Shown here: piece after piece, positions 11,901 to 23,744 of the stretch
Layout: the number at the start of each line of letters is the position of its first letter
Numbering within the stretch: position 1 is the first letter of the stretch
Assembly: GCA_015143295.1 (NCBI GenBank)
Contig: CM026566.1
Coordinates: forward strand, 5,319,072-5,383,071
Length of the DNA stretch: 64,000 nucleotides
Source of the DNA: Tetracentron sinense
Lineage: Eukaryota; Streptophyta; Magnoliopsida; Trochodendrales; Trochodendraceae
Direction of reading: 5' to 3'
Notes under the pieces: generated by a model
Told to the model about the DNA's origin: nothing
Database searches by the model: none
What the model saw: only the letters and a program-made list of their open reading frames with translations
Made by a program: the position numbers and the translations under genes

Positions 11901-13260
11901 ATCAATCGGCGGGTTGGCCCTAGATAACAGAATAACTAGGAAAAATACCCGAGCTCGACCGGTCCCGCCTAAACGAATGACGGAGTAGAACGCGGGTTTG
12001 CGCCAGTGTAGAGAAAGGTATAGACGGAACAAATCAACACAGCAGACAAAGGTCAGAGTGTCGAGGGGGCTAAGTGTGGGGAACGTGATACCATGCGAGG
12101 TGGAACGGTCTTCAAAGGCAAGACGAGAAGCACCCCCACGTCGCATCCCATCGCCCGAACTGAGCAATATAGATTAGCATATGTGTATATTTATTAATAC
12201 TTACCTTTTTTCTATGATTTATACATTATAATATTTATTGTTGTTGAGGTTTTAGTCCTGTGTCCGTCTGGTTGACCTATCATAGAATTACAAATTGATA
12301 AATTTGTAAATATGAATCAATCTGCTAGATTCTCTCTCTCTCTCCTATAGTATAGTCTATATTATATGTGTGTGGGTTGTTTGTGTGGATTTGTCAAAGG
12401 AAAGAGGAGGACGGAGAGTGAGGAGTGTAATTGCAGAACTTATTGCGCGGTGCACTATGTATTTTTGAACCGCTCAATTCTTTCTTTTATTCTCATAGTA
12501 AAGTGAATATAATTACAATCACATAACATTTGTAATTTTTCGTGACTATGGCTCCGAACGTGAATCAATTATTATAATGGAATTTGCTATATTAAATGCA
12601 AACATATTAGATTTATTATTTGCATGCCACCGTTCACAGGTCGTCTACTATTTTGGCAGTCATTAGGATTGTAACTCGGCCACGTGCAACCCAACCCCAA
12701 CACGTGCCTCTCCAAACTAGTATATATAATCTAAAATACGTATCCAGTACTAACTTTATAGGTATAAGTTTATCGTATAGTAGTATGTTATTAGTTAACT
12801 ATATAATACAAAAAGAAGCTAACAAAAATAAACAATTTATGGACATCTTAATATTATGTTAAAATATTTCTCAACCTCTTTTCATTGTATTACCACATAA
12901 TAAAATATATCAGATTTATTGTAATAGAGGTAAATTACAATATTTTAGAAATACCTAATGTACTCAAGACAAGGTGTATTATGATAGAGATGGTGATCAC
13001 AATTACAATTGTATTGACACGTTTCCTCTTGTTCATCACACCAAGGTGTTCATATCACAATGGCTCTTTTAACCCTAAGCATCTATGGTTACGATTGGAT
13101 AAATAGATTAAGGTCAATGATTAAAATCAATGTTTCAGGAAAATATGCAATCCTACCAAAACCTTGGACTAGCGGTTTGGATTGTTAAATGGAACTTTTA
13201 TTTATAAAAAAAAATAAATATATAACTTTTTTTAAAAATCTCTGTTATAATACACCATAT
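8921..13260. other. Gene-free stretch, old unassigned sequence
   Basis: No coding exon, RNA gene or element with clear ends was recognised. About 10380-11500 has mixed composition resembling decayed LTR or leader DNA (for example TAGTGGCGACC near 11300) but no boundaries. About 11910-12170 is more GC-rich than its surroundings and matches nothing I know. A 39-bp tandem duplication lies at 9244-9318. Confidence 0.5.
9244..9318. repeat. Two-unit 39-bp tandem duplication
   Basis: The phrase beginning ACTTGCTAATCTAAATTAAT occurs twice in direct succession, starting at 9244 and 9283, essentially without differences. Confidence 0.85.
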
Positions 13261-14760
13261 AACGCTGGCTTATGCTGAAAAGTCATTTAGATTGTAGATT
13301 TTGATTGATTAGATTCTAAAGACATCTTATTATTTATTGTGAATTCATTTATGACTAATTTGACCAAAGATCAGGGAGTATTGCTTTATACGATAGGCGA
13401 ACCCTAGAAAAAGGTCCCATAGGAGTATTGTCGGTATAAGTATCCGAATGTGTAGAGAATGACACAAGTAGATATAGCTTTCCAGTCCTTCTAGCTTTAC
13501 TCGACATCACAGCTGATAGGTGTGAACTAGGCCGCACTTACTATATGGGGCACAATGCCGTTCGCGAGTGTTTCAATAGTTGGAGACGTAGTTTATACTC
13601 GAACTATTTATATGCGAATGAATGGATACACATCGGACTGAATGATGCTAAATACATTGATGACTGCATCAATGAGCGAGACCCTATTGAAACACGATTT
13701 GATGATACTTATATCTGATGAGTTTCATTAAAGTGAGCAATGTTGGTTATTAGTGATCACACCTAAGTACCTGCTCTACTTGAGGGAGTTTAGGATAAAG
13801 GACGTGGATAATCGAAAGCTGTTCGAGTTTGAGAATATTCAAAACAAGAATCCATTACTATTAAATTGAGTAGATTATCCAGGTTCCGAGGTTAGGGGGG
13901 AAAGATTCTAAGCTAAACGCTCTCACAAGTGAGTTTTGAAATCAAAAGTAAGATGTGAAATATATTAATTAATATAATATTATATTTAATAAAAGATTTT
14001 TCAAAATTAGTTTTTCTAAACTGAGAAAGAGTTTTAATGACTTAATCAAATGTCTTGGAAACAAGGCATGATGAACATGGCTACGGTCGTAGGATAATAT
14101 CTAATCCGACAGGCTATTAGGGAAGAATGTAATGGAAAGATTATTCGAATGCATTAGTTATTGGTGGGCCCTTTGGGGTTAGGTTTTTTACTGGGGATTC
14201 AATGCAATATAGGATATCACCGTCACTTGCATTCTGGATCCTCTATAAGGGTCATGAGATACACCGGTGTAAGGGGCGGGTTTAGAATGGACCAGAGAAT
14301 CTGTTGACCGGTGCATAAAAAGAAATACAAGCTAGTACAAATAGATGAACGTAATAAGATTAATAGATTAAAAGATTAATCTATATTGTAGCTAAACTGC
14401 TATATAATATAAAGAGATTAAAAATAAACTAATTCTTAACCAACATAAAGGTGGGCTCACGCACATGGGGTTTAGTACTCCTATAAGTGGTCCTACTGTT
14501 CTTCCCTATATTGTAGGGATTTTGTTATAGATAAGTATAATTAATTATCTCTTATCAATGAGATTAGTAATTACGTTTTTACACACAACAAGATTAGCTA
14601 ATTACTTGGTTTTGAAGAAACAACATAGAAGAAAAGATAATCACTAATCCCTCTTGAGGGGACTGTTGCTACGATAAGGTGATAAATGACATTCTTGCTG
14701 TCAAGAAGAGGCACTGATGAATTGGGAAAAAGACCAGAAGTGTCACCGAGACCGGACATT
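13261..14760. other. Unassigned, LTR-like AT-rich stretch
   Basis: No exon was seen. Tone and word use resemble decayed LTR sequence of Copia elements, but no paired ends, primer site or coding part could be found, so family and orientation stay open. Confidence 0.3.
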
Positions 14761-14765
14761 CCTGT

Positions 14766-15150
14766 TTGGCAAAAAACCTTACGGAGATTTGTAGAAGGAT
14801 CTCCAGTTTAGCAGCACCGCTTAAATACTTGACTCAAAAGAATGCTAAGATTGTATGGAGTAACAGATGCGAGATCAGCTTCCAGGAGTTGGAGAAGAGG
14901 CTCACTACAGCTCCTGTTCTCACAGTGCCATCCAGGAGTGGTGGTTTTATCGTGTATAGTGATGTCTCACATGTCGGATTAGGGTGTGTGTTGATGCAAA
15001 ACAAGAAGGTTATAGCTTATGCTTCTTGAGAGCTGAAAGATCATGAGAAAAACTACCCTACACATGACTTAGAGCTCGCCGTAGTTGTTTTTGAGTTGGA
15101 GATTTGGCAGCCCTATCTCTATGGGAAACAGTTCAACGTGTTCATAGATC
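14766..15150 (+). mobile_element. Ty3/gypsy reverse transcriptase-RNase H scrap
   Basis: Translation shows ISSLAAPLKYLTQKNAKIVW, then FQELEKRLTTAPVLTVPS, GGFIVYSDVSHVGLGCVLMQ and the tail DLELAVVVFELEIW...LYGKQFNVFIDH. This is the connection between reverse transcriptase and RNase H typical of plant Ty3/gypsy pol. It is a broken internal fragment without LTRs. It stops abruptly against the PGG-gene tail at about 15151. Confidence 0.85.
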
Positions 15151-15900
15151 ATATGATCTTGAATCTGATGCTAATAATGCCTTAAAAATGTATATAGGAT
15201 GTTTGATTTTAGAAATTTAGTATTCGGTCTTTGGCGAATCTCTTGTGTACGTTCACATGTCCTCGATTAGCAAGTTCTAAATTTTAGATAGTTGTTTTCA
15301 GCAATTGTATTTGTATATCTAATAAATCTTTTTGAGATTCTTCCTATTTTTTGTGAACAATGTTAATACAAATCCACAACTGCAAGTTGGTTTGAATGAC
15401 TGCTTCATGTCGACCGCTTTGAGTGGCCTCTAGACAATTGGATCTTACGAATATCACATACAAAGTGCACACATAATGTTGATACATGAAATTGCAAGGC
15501 TTAGAATCGCACCGCGGCTGCCTGAACCGGTTATTCTGACTGTACAAATGGTGTGACGCTTCCACCAGAGATGATGAAAGGGGGAGAAGAAGAGGGGATG
15601 GAGAAATAGGAGTGGAAAGAGTCATCTAAATAAGGAGAGTATGAAATCCCCTTTTTTTATTTATTTCTAATGTTCTTTCATAATTAAAAAAAAAGTGTCT
15701 CTCCCCTCCAAAATTAGGCTCAACCCTCCTAATTATAGAAAAATTATCATGAGACTCCGGCACCCTCTTTAAGTGACATGTGTCACATGCAAAGCTTCCC
15801 CAAAGCATGTGGAAGCATCTATGTAAATTTATTAGAATATTAGCTTAAAATGCTTTACTACTAAGGTCCTTCCCTCGTACTCTAGAATCTCCAAGTAGAC
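15151..15900 (+). pseudogene. 3' tail of a lost ankyrin/PGG gene
   Basis: From ATGATCTTGAATCTGATGCT onward the sequence parallels 52540-53275 behind gene D: GGTATTCGGTCTTTGGCGAA-like text, TTTTCAGCAATTGTATTTGT, CCACAACTGCAAGTTGG and, at the end, CTAGAATCTCCAAGTAGACT. The PGG exon is missing; the gypsy scrap abuts the break. It marks a sixth family member, now reduced to its 3' flank. The low-complexity open frames here are not genes. Confidence 0.75.
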
Positions 15901-16028
15901 TGAAAAAGGGGCACTTAGCGTGGGTTGACCGCTTAGGATAGGATCGATCCAAGTGCCAAGCTGCCATAATTTGGTGAGCTCTGGATCCTTCTTGGAAATC
16001 CATGACCATGCATTTTTTAAGGTTGGAC

Positions 16029-16085
16029 AAATCAGCAGCCTAGCTATATATCGAAGACAACGATGGTAGATCACCTCTTCACTCA
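16029..16085 (+). pseudogene. Scrap of ankyrin exon 2
   Basis: The phrase GGTAGATCACCTCTTCAC with the preceding AGCAGCCTA...GAAGACAA matches the DKGGRSPLHYAA-coding part of gene B exon 2 (about 24827-24870). Only about 55 bp remain and no frame is kept. It directly follows the lost gene's tail. Confidence 0.5.
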
Positions 16086-16575
16086 CCATGTGTCCTTTTT
16101 AATTTTTTTAAACTGCAATTAAGATTCACTAACCCTTAAAATATGTTTGATTGTTAAGAAAATGGGTAAACACATGAAAAAGAAAAGAAAATTTTAGATT
16201 TTAATATAATTCATAGTTGTGTTTTGTCTAATTATATTTTCTTTTCATTTATTTTATCGACAACCAAACATAGGGTTTTCACTTAAACTTGTAATCATCT
16301 CCAGTTGTAACAGATCTCGGGGGAGTCCGATGAAGCCATTAACATTGCCATGTGTCCCTCTTGACACTTCTTAACTGTGGTTTAGCTTCACCCGGCCATC
16401 CCTAGCGTTCACCCACATATCCTTGGTTTTTAAACAAAATTATTTTTAAAAATTTAACCATAGGAGTTAGTGAATTTTAATTAGGATTAAATTTTTTTAA
16501 AAATAATTTTTCTAAAACCAAGAATAAGTGGGTGAACCCTAAGGGTGGGTATACTTAACCACAGTTAAGATGTGT
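16086..16575. mobile_element. Foldback MITE of the GTGTCC/TTAACCATGG family, with nested insert
   Basis: Arms of the family recur here: GTGTCC...TTAACTGTGGTTTAG...TTCACCC and the complementary ...GGGTGAACCCTAAGGGTGGG...CTTAACCACAGTTAAG. A separate segment at about 16139-16277 begins ATATGTTTGATTGTTAAGAA and ends CAACCAAACATAGGG, like a small inserted element. Confidence 0.55.
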
Positions 16576-16580
16576 GGAAC

Positions 16581-17079
16581 TAGGGCTGTCAACGGGTCGG
16601 ATTCAAACTGGATCTACCTAGATCCGAATCCAATCCGATTAAGAATCCGACAGATCCGAATCCGACCCGAGATCCGATGGATCATTAATTAATTGATCCG
16701 AATCTGAATCCGATTATATTTTTAAGATCCGAATTTGATCCGATCTGATCCGATCCGATCCGATCCGATTAAGGTTAGTTAAAAAAAAACTCTATTTTAA
16801 TAATATAAAAATCTAATATTACCTTAATTAACTCTAATTAATGTTAATTTTTTAAAAATTAATACTTCATCCATAAAAAATCTATTTAATATATTTAAAA
16901 TGATTTTAAAAGGTTAATATAATAGGATCGGATTTTAACCGGATCGGATCATCCTATATCTGGATCCAATCCGATTATAATAGGATTCCACCTATCCGAT
17001 CTGACGGATCACATATAAGGTCCAAAGTTCGGCTAGTCGGATCGGATCCGGATCATGATCCGATCCATTGACAGTCCTA
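16581..17079. mobile_element. hAT-like MITE rich in GATCCGAT
   Basis: Terminal inverted repeats TAGGGCTGTCAACGGGTCGG and ...GATCCATTGACAGTCCTA resemble the CAGGGCTGTCAA ends of plant hAT elements. The interior is built from many GATCCGAT and AATCCGAT words on both strands. Flanking 8-mers agree at only five positions, so the copy is old. About 499 bp, non-coding. Confidence 0.7.
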
Positions 17080-17139
17080 TGACGTACAGGTATGTGCATG
17101 CGAATGGAAGAGGTCTAAAAGGACCAAAGACCAATGGAA

Positions 17140-17275
17140 CCACTCCTGAGTGAAAAGTCCTAAGTGAACCACTCCCGCGTGAAAAGTCTCGAGTACACAT
17201 GTATCCAAGTAAAATATGTCAAAATGGATCAAAGCAAGGGAACCACTCCCGAGTGAAAAGTCCTGAGTACACACG
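17140..17275. repeat. Three short repeats containing CACTCCCGAGTGAAAAGTC
   Basis: The block AACCACTCC(C/T)G(A/C)GTGAAAAGTC occurs near 17139, 17168 and 17240, each followed by a GAGTACACA-like or AAGTGA phrase. The core contains CACTCCCGAGTG, an imperfect palindrome. Function unknown. Confidence 0.6.
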
Positions 17276-17293
17276 TGGAACAGAGATCGAATC

Positions 17294-17561
17294 ACAGCCA
17301 ATCATGATTGAATTCAGGGAGAGTTCAATCGCTCCGACAGCTCAACACGTGTCCCCTTTAACTCCTATTAACTTTGTTTATAAAGAACAAGATTCTGTAG
17401 CCCTTTAATATTTTTTAATAATTTTTTTCAAAAATTTAAGGTTAGATTATTGAACACTAAGGGTTGGAGAATCTTAACCATGGTTAGGAGAGATTAAAGG
17501 GGACACATGTTCAGTTGTGGGAGCGATTAAACTCTCCCTGAATTCAATCACGATTGGCTGT
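17294..17561. mobile_element. Foldback MITE with ACAGCCAATC ends
   Basis: About 80-bp inverted arms: ACAGCCAATCATGATTGAAT...GGGAGAGTTCAATCG...GTGTCCCC on the left, and the complementary GGGGACAC...CGATTAAACTCTCCC...CGATTGGCTGT on the right. 268 bp, non-coding. A half copy lies at 37612-37705. Confidence 0.8.
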
Positions 17562-19071
17562 AAAATCTGAAATAAATACATCACTTTTGAAATATGATTT
17601 GCAAGAACTGCAAAGAGAAGACTGAAGCCCTGTAGTTAAATGTATAAATCTGAAATAAAAAAGAACTACAGGAGTAATGCAAACATCAACTGAAGCCATG
17701 TAGTTAAATGTATAAATCCCAAACATCAATTGAAATAGTAGAACTTTGAATAATTCCAGTTAAGTCTTGTAATGCAATATGTTCATCCACCTCAATGACA
17801 TCTTTTGTCAAAAAACCATTTGATTATCAGCTTTACTTGCACCTTGTTTAAAAATCAGTCTTCATGAATAATGCTAATAAATAATAATGTAAGTAGAACT
17901 TTTGTCGACAGACTCATCTAGCTTGTAGATTCTGTAGAAATATCCAGCATAAGCATCAAATAACAACCTCATAGGATGATTAAGCATTTGTTAATTTTCT
18001 AAATTCTAGAAACCCAGGAGAGCCCCAATGCCGAACTTTCATTCGCCATTGCTCCAATTCATTTAACTGAAAAAGAAGAAGCTAGCCACAAAGCCAGCCT
18101 TGACAAGAGGTAGATCCAATCCTCCTTTATGGACCCCAGACCTACTAGCTTGAAAGTGCCCAAAAGAACCTAAAATTAAGAGTAGAGATGTTAATTCAAC
18201 TGTCCCGCCGTATGATATCACAGGTAAATTAATATTTAAAGTATTAAGCACTAAAAGTTTGAAATTAAATCGCCAACCCAACTACCCAAGTTATAAGTTA
18301 CAAAACAAGTTAACGCTAGACAAATTCATCAAAATAAAAACATTGATCTTGCTAGCCTGTTAAGGGTCTAGCCGAGCATCTGGTGACTCAGAAAGCCAAA
18401 GCTTTGGGGACTTGAGAAAAAAATGAATATTACCTGCAGTTTAGCCATTTAATAGTATGATGTTTATTACTTTAATTTTAAAATACCGAACCTAAAAAGA
18501 AACCAGTTCAATTACTATTTTGAAATACTAATTTTAAGCAATAAAGTATAGAACTTAACTAAAGTAAAAAAAAAAAAATGACAGCAGTGTTTGTGGATAG
18601 CACCAGTAGTCTAGACAACCTAAGTATTATAGTCCTCATAGGTTATCATAGAGATACAAATATTTCACAACAGTGCCCAGTTGCATAAGGGAGCACCATT
18701 TGACAGCATACAAGAGAAATATCCTCTTGTAATCGAATTACAGAAGTAGCTAGAAGTACACGTACACAACATATAACTAAATTAGAATACTTTAAAGGAC
18801 TATTCAGCAAAAGGAAAAAAAAAATAGAATGAAAGATGGGGTTGCTGTGGAGCTAAATCGCCAACTTTCACTAGAAGCAATTAGAGTCAATGCAGTAACT
18901 TAGGTGGTTTAAACATCATTAGTTTAGAGAAGTTAAGAACCAAAAATAATGTTCTTTTAGTTAAGAACTTTTTAGAATGTTAAAGAAACCATATAAGTAT
19001 TTCCTCAAAGTTACCATCTTTCTTTTATGATATTTAGCACACCATATGTTAAGACAATATTTTTATTTGGG
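17562..19071. other. Gene-free stretch
   Basis: AT-rich, no recognisable exon, RNA gene or element boundary. A phrase ending TGTAGTTAAATGTATAAATC is repeated near 17633 and 17700. Confidence 0.5.
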
Positions 19072-21671
19072 TGTAAGGACCCAATTTTTACACCCCTCCT
19101 TAACCTTGGTTAACCTCAAGCTAAACTCTAGGATAACCCTAGTTAAACCGTAGCTAAACCCTAGGACTACCCTAGTTAAACCCTAGCTAAACCCTAATTA
19201 AACCCTAACTAAACCCTAAGTCAACCAAGCCCTAGGTGAACCCTAGCCTAGCCCTGGCAAACGTAGGGTATGGGCTCGAGGTCTATGCATCACCGACCCA
19301 AGGCTCCTACCCATAGACAAACAACCCCAGGCCTGTACAGGGCCCACAAACCCTAGCCAAGCCCTAGGAGGGGACCCAGACCCTAGAAATTTAAAATCTC
19401 AGGAATGTCGGTAGATCATCTACCAACATTTCATTTTTGGTAAAAAAGTATCTCGTGTATTAACATTTAATGCAGACCAGAAACGTTTTTAGAAAATTTC
19501 AAGAATGGCGGTAGAGTTTCTATCGCCAATATCCATTTACCCTTATAGGGGAATGACGGTACTAGAATTATCGCCATTCCCAGTTTACGTAAATCAGAAC
19601 TCGCCTGCCCCCCTGCGCACCTAGGCACACCTCTGGCTACCCCCACTCCCTCCTGCGGCCTCCACCTACCTTCATCCTATTTCCCCTTGGGTACGCAAAC
19701 CCTCCTCTTATAAATTCGAATCCTCTTCATTTCATTTTCCCTAGTTGGAAAACCCGAAAATCCCCAGGATAGAACCTTTGCCTTCTTTTCGCCCCAGCTC
19801 TGTTCTCCACCAAGGGTGAAACAAGGAGCACCAGAAGCATCCAAGGACTATTAGGTCCCTCCCCAGTCACGTACCACCACCACAGCCATCACTGCCTCCG
19901 CCGGTTTCGTTTCAGCAGGGTAGGGACCGCCTCTACTATTACCTTATTATGTTAAAACCTTGGGAGCCCCTGGTCCTACTCTAGGGGACTTTGTTCAGTT
20001 CCTCTTTGTTGCAAATCCAAGAGCAGGGGTTCCCCTTGCCTTCCACTTAGGCATAGGGACCCACCCCCTCAAGGATAGAAAGCTCGGGTTCATAGCCTCA
20101 CCGCTCGGGTACACTCTTCCCTAACCTTCCTAGGGATGCTCGGCCTATGAGGGATCCCTTGGAGGTAGTATGGTGCAGTACCAAGGGGCACAATTTGTTT
20201 TTTGAAAAAATCCAAAAATGGTGGTAAACACAATATCGCCATTTCTGAGCTTTTCCATGGCATTAGCTTTAGGCCCTGGTCCATTCCAGGGCCTGTTTCA
20301 GGTCCCTGAGACCTCCTCTAATCTCCTTGGTCCTTCTAGGCCCACCTAGTTAGCTTAACCATGGTTAAAATCACAAAAAATAAAAATTGCGCAGAATGTC
20401 GGTAAACATTCTAGATTCTTGGCACAGTGTAAACATGACAACTGCAGGCCTAGCTCAGACGAGGCCTAGGGCCCACATCAAGCCTAGGACACGTGATAGA
20501 GTCCCTTAATCAACCTTAAGGGTCCTAGACTCCAAGGCCATCGTCCCCGACCTTACCTCTGACCAGCAAAGCCATTTTCAAAAGTGACTGGGAATGGCGG
20601 TGAACAGTCAACCACTTCAAATTCTGTGAAGAATTGGAATTGGCGGTAAACAGTCTACCGCCAATCCCAATTTCCTGTAGTTGGGTTTTGCATAGGGACC
20701 AGACCAGGTAGGAGGCCATTCTAGGCCCTGCCATGCTACCTGGGCCCACTTCTGACCGGACCAGACTCTTAACTAGGGTTAAACTTAATCCCGGTTAATT
20801 TTTAATTATGGTTAAACCCATTTAACCTTAGGAAAAATCCTAAAAATTCTTAAAAATCAAAGAAATGCAAGAAAGATCATAAAACTGACCTTGGATTTTG
20901 AGAACCATGGTTAACAATCCTAAACATGGTTAACTCCCTTATTAACTCTAGTTAAGAAATCTTGGCCTACCGAACTCAATCTTAGTCTACCGGACTAAAT
21001 CCTTAGCCTACCGGATTAGCCTTTGGTCTCTGGGCCCAATCTTAGCCTCCGGGTTCCAACCTTGGCCTCCGGGCCCATCCCTTGGCCTCCAAGCCCATAC
21101 CCTTGGCCTACCGGGCCCAATCTTAGTTTACCGGACTAATCCCTAGCCTCCGGGCTCAACCTTGGCTTCCGGGCCCATCCTTTGGCCTCTGGGCCCAATC
21201 TTTTAGGCCTCTAGGTCCAAACCCAAGTCTCTGGGCTTAATTCCTTGGCCTCTAGGCCCGAACCCACTAGACCATGCACTTGACCCACCCGGTCAACCAA
21301 ACCCTAGCCCCCAGGCTAGACCATTAAGCCACTCCGGCGCACACAAACACTCCCTTAGCCTTGACACGAGCTCATGTGCTAGAACTACGTTCAGTCTGAT
21401 CTTACCCCATGTGAGTACGTAGGCAACTCAACCCGGGTTCGCCCCTAGTTAAGATTTTTTCTTTCTTAGATTAGTATATTCTAAAACTTAGGCATTTGAG
21501 TAAACTTTGATATAATTTCACTTATACCTAGGGAGTAGGGAACTATTGTAAAATGGGGGTCCTAGGGTGCCTAACACCTTCCCCAGGACTTAACCGAACC
21601 TCTTACTGAGAACTCCAACAAGACCATACCCTTAACATGAATTATCTCGGGATCTGTCCCAAGAATGAATA
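19072..21671 (+). mobile_element. LTR of a Tat/Ogre-like Ty3/gypsy element
   Basis: Starts TGTAAGGACCCAATTTTTAC. Its end carries GGGGGTCCTAGGGTGCCTAA and CACCTTCCCC followed by GGTGGCGACTC, the conserved LTR end and primer-site region of Tat-lineage elements such as Ogre. Inside are degenerate AACCCTA-type repeats (19085-19260), hairpins of the form GGCGGTAAACAGTCTACCGCC (for example 20643-20664) and about 25-bp degenerate repeats of CCTACCGGGCCCAATCTTAG (20960-21260). Only the 5' LTR and start of the leader are present; no gag or pol follows. An inverted relative lies at 33110-34114. Confidence 0.75.
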
Positions 21672-21719
21672 GGTGGCGACTCTCAAGTCAAACCAGTGAG
21701 TGAATTTCGTGCTCACACT

Positions 21720-22790
21720 GGGAATTCGACTTACTCGGTGCCCAAATCGGACAAACTACCTCAGATTCTCTCGAAACTAATTCTCACACTTAGGGTGTGT
21801 CGAATTATACACAATAGAAGAAACCACATAAAAAACCGAGTCTCGATTAGGATTTGGTGCACGGTTGTAGGTTTATGCCAAAGTATTCTTCAAAGTTGGG
21901 AATTCGGCCCACTTGGTGCCCAAATCGGGCAAACGACCTTGGATTCCCTCGAAACCAATTCACATACTTAGGTTGTGTCGAAATACACACGTTAGAAGAA
22001 ATCGCATAAAAAATCGAGCCCCGGTTAGGATTTGGTATGCTGTTGTAGGTTTAAGCCAAAGTATTTTTGAAAAGTTGGGAATTGGGCCTACTCGGTGCCC
22101 AAATCAGGTAAACAATCTCGGATTCCCTCGAAACCAATTCCACACTTAGGTTGTGTTGAAATACACGGCGTTAGAAGAAACCACATAAAAAATCGAGCCC
22201 CGATTAGGATTTGGTGCACAGTTGTAAGTTTAGGCCAAAGTATTCTTGAAAACTTGGGAATTCAGCCTACTCGAAGCCCAAATAGGGCAAACGACCTCGG
22301 ATTCTCTTGAAACCAATTCCCACATTGAAGTTGTGTCGAAATACACGTATTAGAAGAAACCGTATAAAAAATCGAGTCCCAATTAGGATTTGGTGTGCGG
22401 TTGTAGGTTTAGGCCACAATATTCTTAAAAAGTTGAGAATTTGGTCTACTCGGTATCCCAATCGGACAAATGACAAACAAATTCTCACACTTAGGTTGTG
22501 TCGAAATACATGTATTAGAAAAAAATGCATAAAAAACCAAGCCCTAATTAGGATTTGGTGCGCGGTTATAGATTTAGGCCAAAGTATTCTTGAAAAGTTG
22601 GGAATTCGGCCTACTCAGTGCCCAAATCAAGCAAACGACATCGGATTCCCTCGAAACCAATTTCCACACTTGGGTTGTGTTGAAATACACGTGTTAGAAG
22701 AAACTACATAAAAAATCGAGCCCCGATTAGGATTTGGTGTGCGGTTGTAAGTTTAAGCCAATATATTCTTGAAAAGTTGGGAATTCGGCT
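21720..22790. repeat. Six-unit ~179-bp tandem array behind the Tat-like LTR
   Basis: Unit starts (GGGAATTCGGCCTACTCGG-like) lie at 21720, 21898, 22077, 22256, 22436, 22600 and, as a stub, 22779: spacings of 178, 179, 179, 180, 164 and 179 bp. Each unit has ACGACCTCGGATTCCCTCGA, TAGAAGAAACCACATAAAAA and TTAGGATTTGGTGCGCGGTT. Tandem repeats in non-coding parts of Tat/Ogre elements are known and can seed satellites. The apparent proteins in this array are repeat artefacts. Confidence 0.9.
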
Positions 22791-23744
22791 TTGTTAGGGA
22801 TGAAATTTCTAGATTTTTATGTGTTTAATTAAACTCTATAAGTATGAAAAATCTATGAGGAGTTTGCATGTTAGTTATGAAATCCCTAGACTTTTATGTG
22901 TTTAAACTCTATATGTATGAAAAATCTGATATGAACTTGTCTCTTTGCATATTAATTAATTATGAAATCCTTAAATCTTATCATTTCGAGATTTTAATAA
23001 TAAATTATATTTAATTGTCTTTGTAGGAGGGAGTCGGCAGTACACACCTGTTGGGTTTTAGACCAGTAGGAGGGATCTGGTAGGAGGGAGATAGGCAGGC
23101 TTAGAATTTTTTTTCTTTACTACCTAGCAATTTTTAATGGACATGTATATATTGTTATTATTACATTATGAGCACATATGTACGACGATTTGTATGGATT
23201 TATTTTATTATATATATATTGATTGGATTGGATTGGATTGGATGAATTATAGGTAAAAAATTGAATGAATACGATTAATTTATTTTATATTGCTGACAAG
23301 TACAACATCGTAGTACAAAAATAATTTATTTTATATGATGCCCTAGTGTCATGTCACTGTAGGAATGGTCTTGAGTTGCCCTATGACCATATGGTCTCAA
23401 TATCTTTTTTCGAAGTCCTCTATAGAGCGTATGCTTGGTCATTGCAATTTGTTATAATCAAAGTTAAAGTTTAAATTGTAGTTGGTTCTTCCATTGATAT
23501 ATTTGAAGACTTCTACTTCTACTTTATTCTTGCCTCTCGGAGTAAGATTTATCTTTTGTGATTGAAGATTGTATTGCTTCCTTCCTTCCTTGCGACTCAA
23601 TTTGATGAAAATTCGGGTTCTCGGTTTGTTTGTTAGAGGACAAACTTTTGATTCCCCATTCTTTCTATATATAAAACAACCTTTAACTGCTTGATGTTGT
23701 CCTTGGTTTCACTATACCGAATAATAATAGATTCAATATTTCTT
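22791..23744. other. Gene-free stretch with a short duplication and microsatellite
   Basis: A segment of about 75-85 bp containing TTTTATGTGTTTAA and GTATGAAAAATCT occurs twice between 22800 and 22935. A GATTG microsatellite lies at about 23219-23242. No exon seen. Confidence 0.55.

Noticed and set aside
13261-14650. A complete LTR element between gene A and the gypsy scrap
   Set aside because: No paired ends, primer site or coding region could be found, so only a tentative LTR-like label is given.
19085-19260. AACCCTA-type repeats suggesting an internal telomere tract
   Set aside because: They are degenerate (CTAAACCCTAG...), vary in length and sit inside a Tat-like LTR with similar phrases elsewhere (33760-34060).
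21720-22790. Possible CRISPR-like array or repeat protein gene
   Set aside because: Units are head-to-tail copies without spacers, and the open frames shift between units; plant nuclear context.
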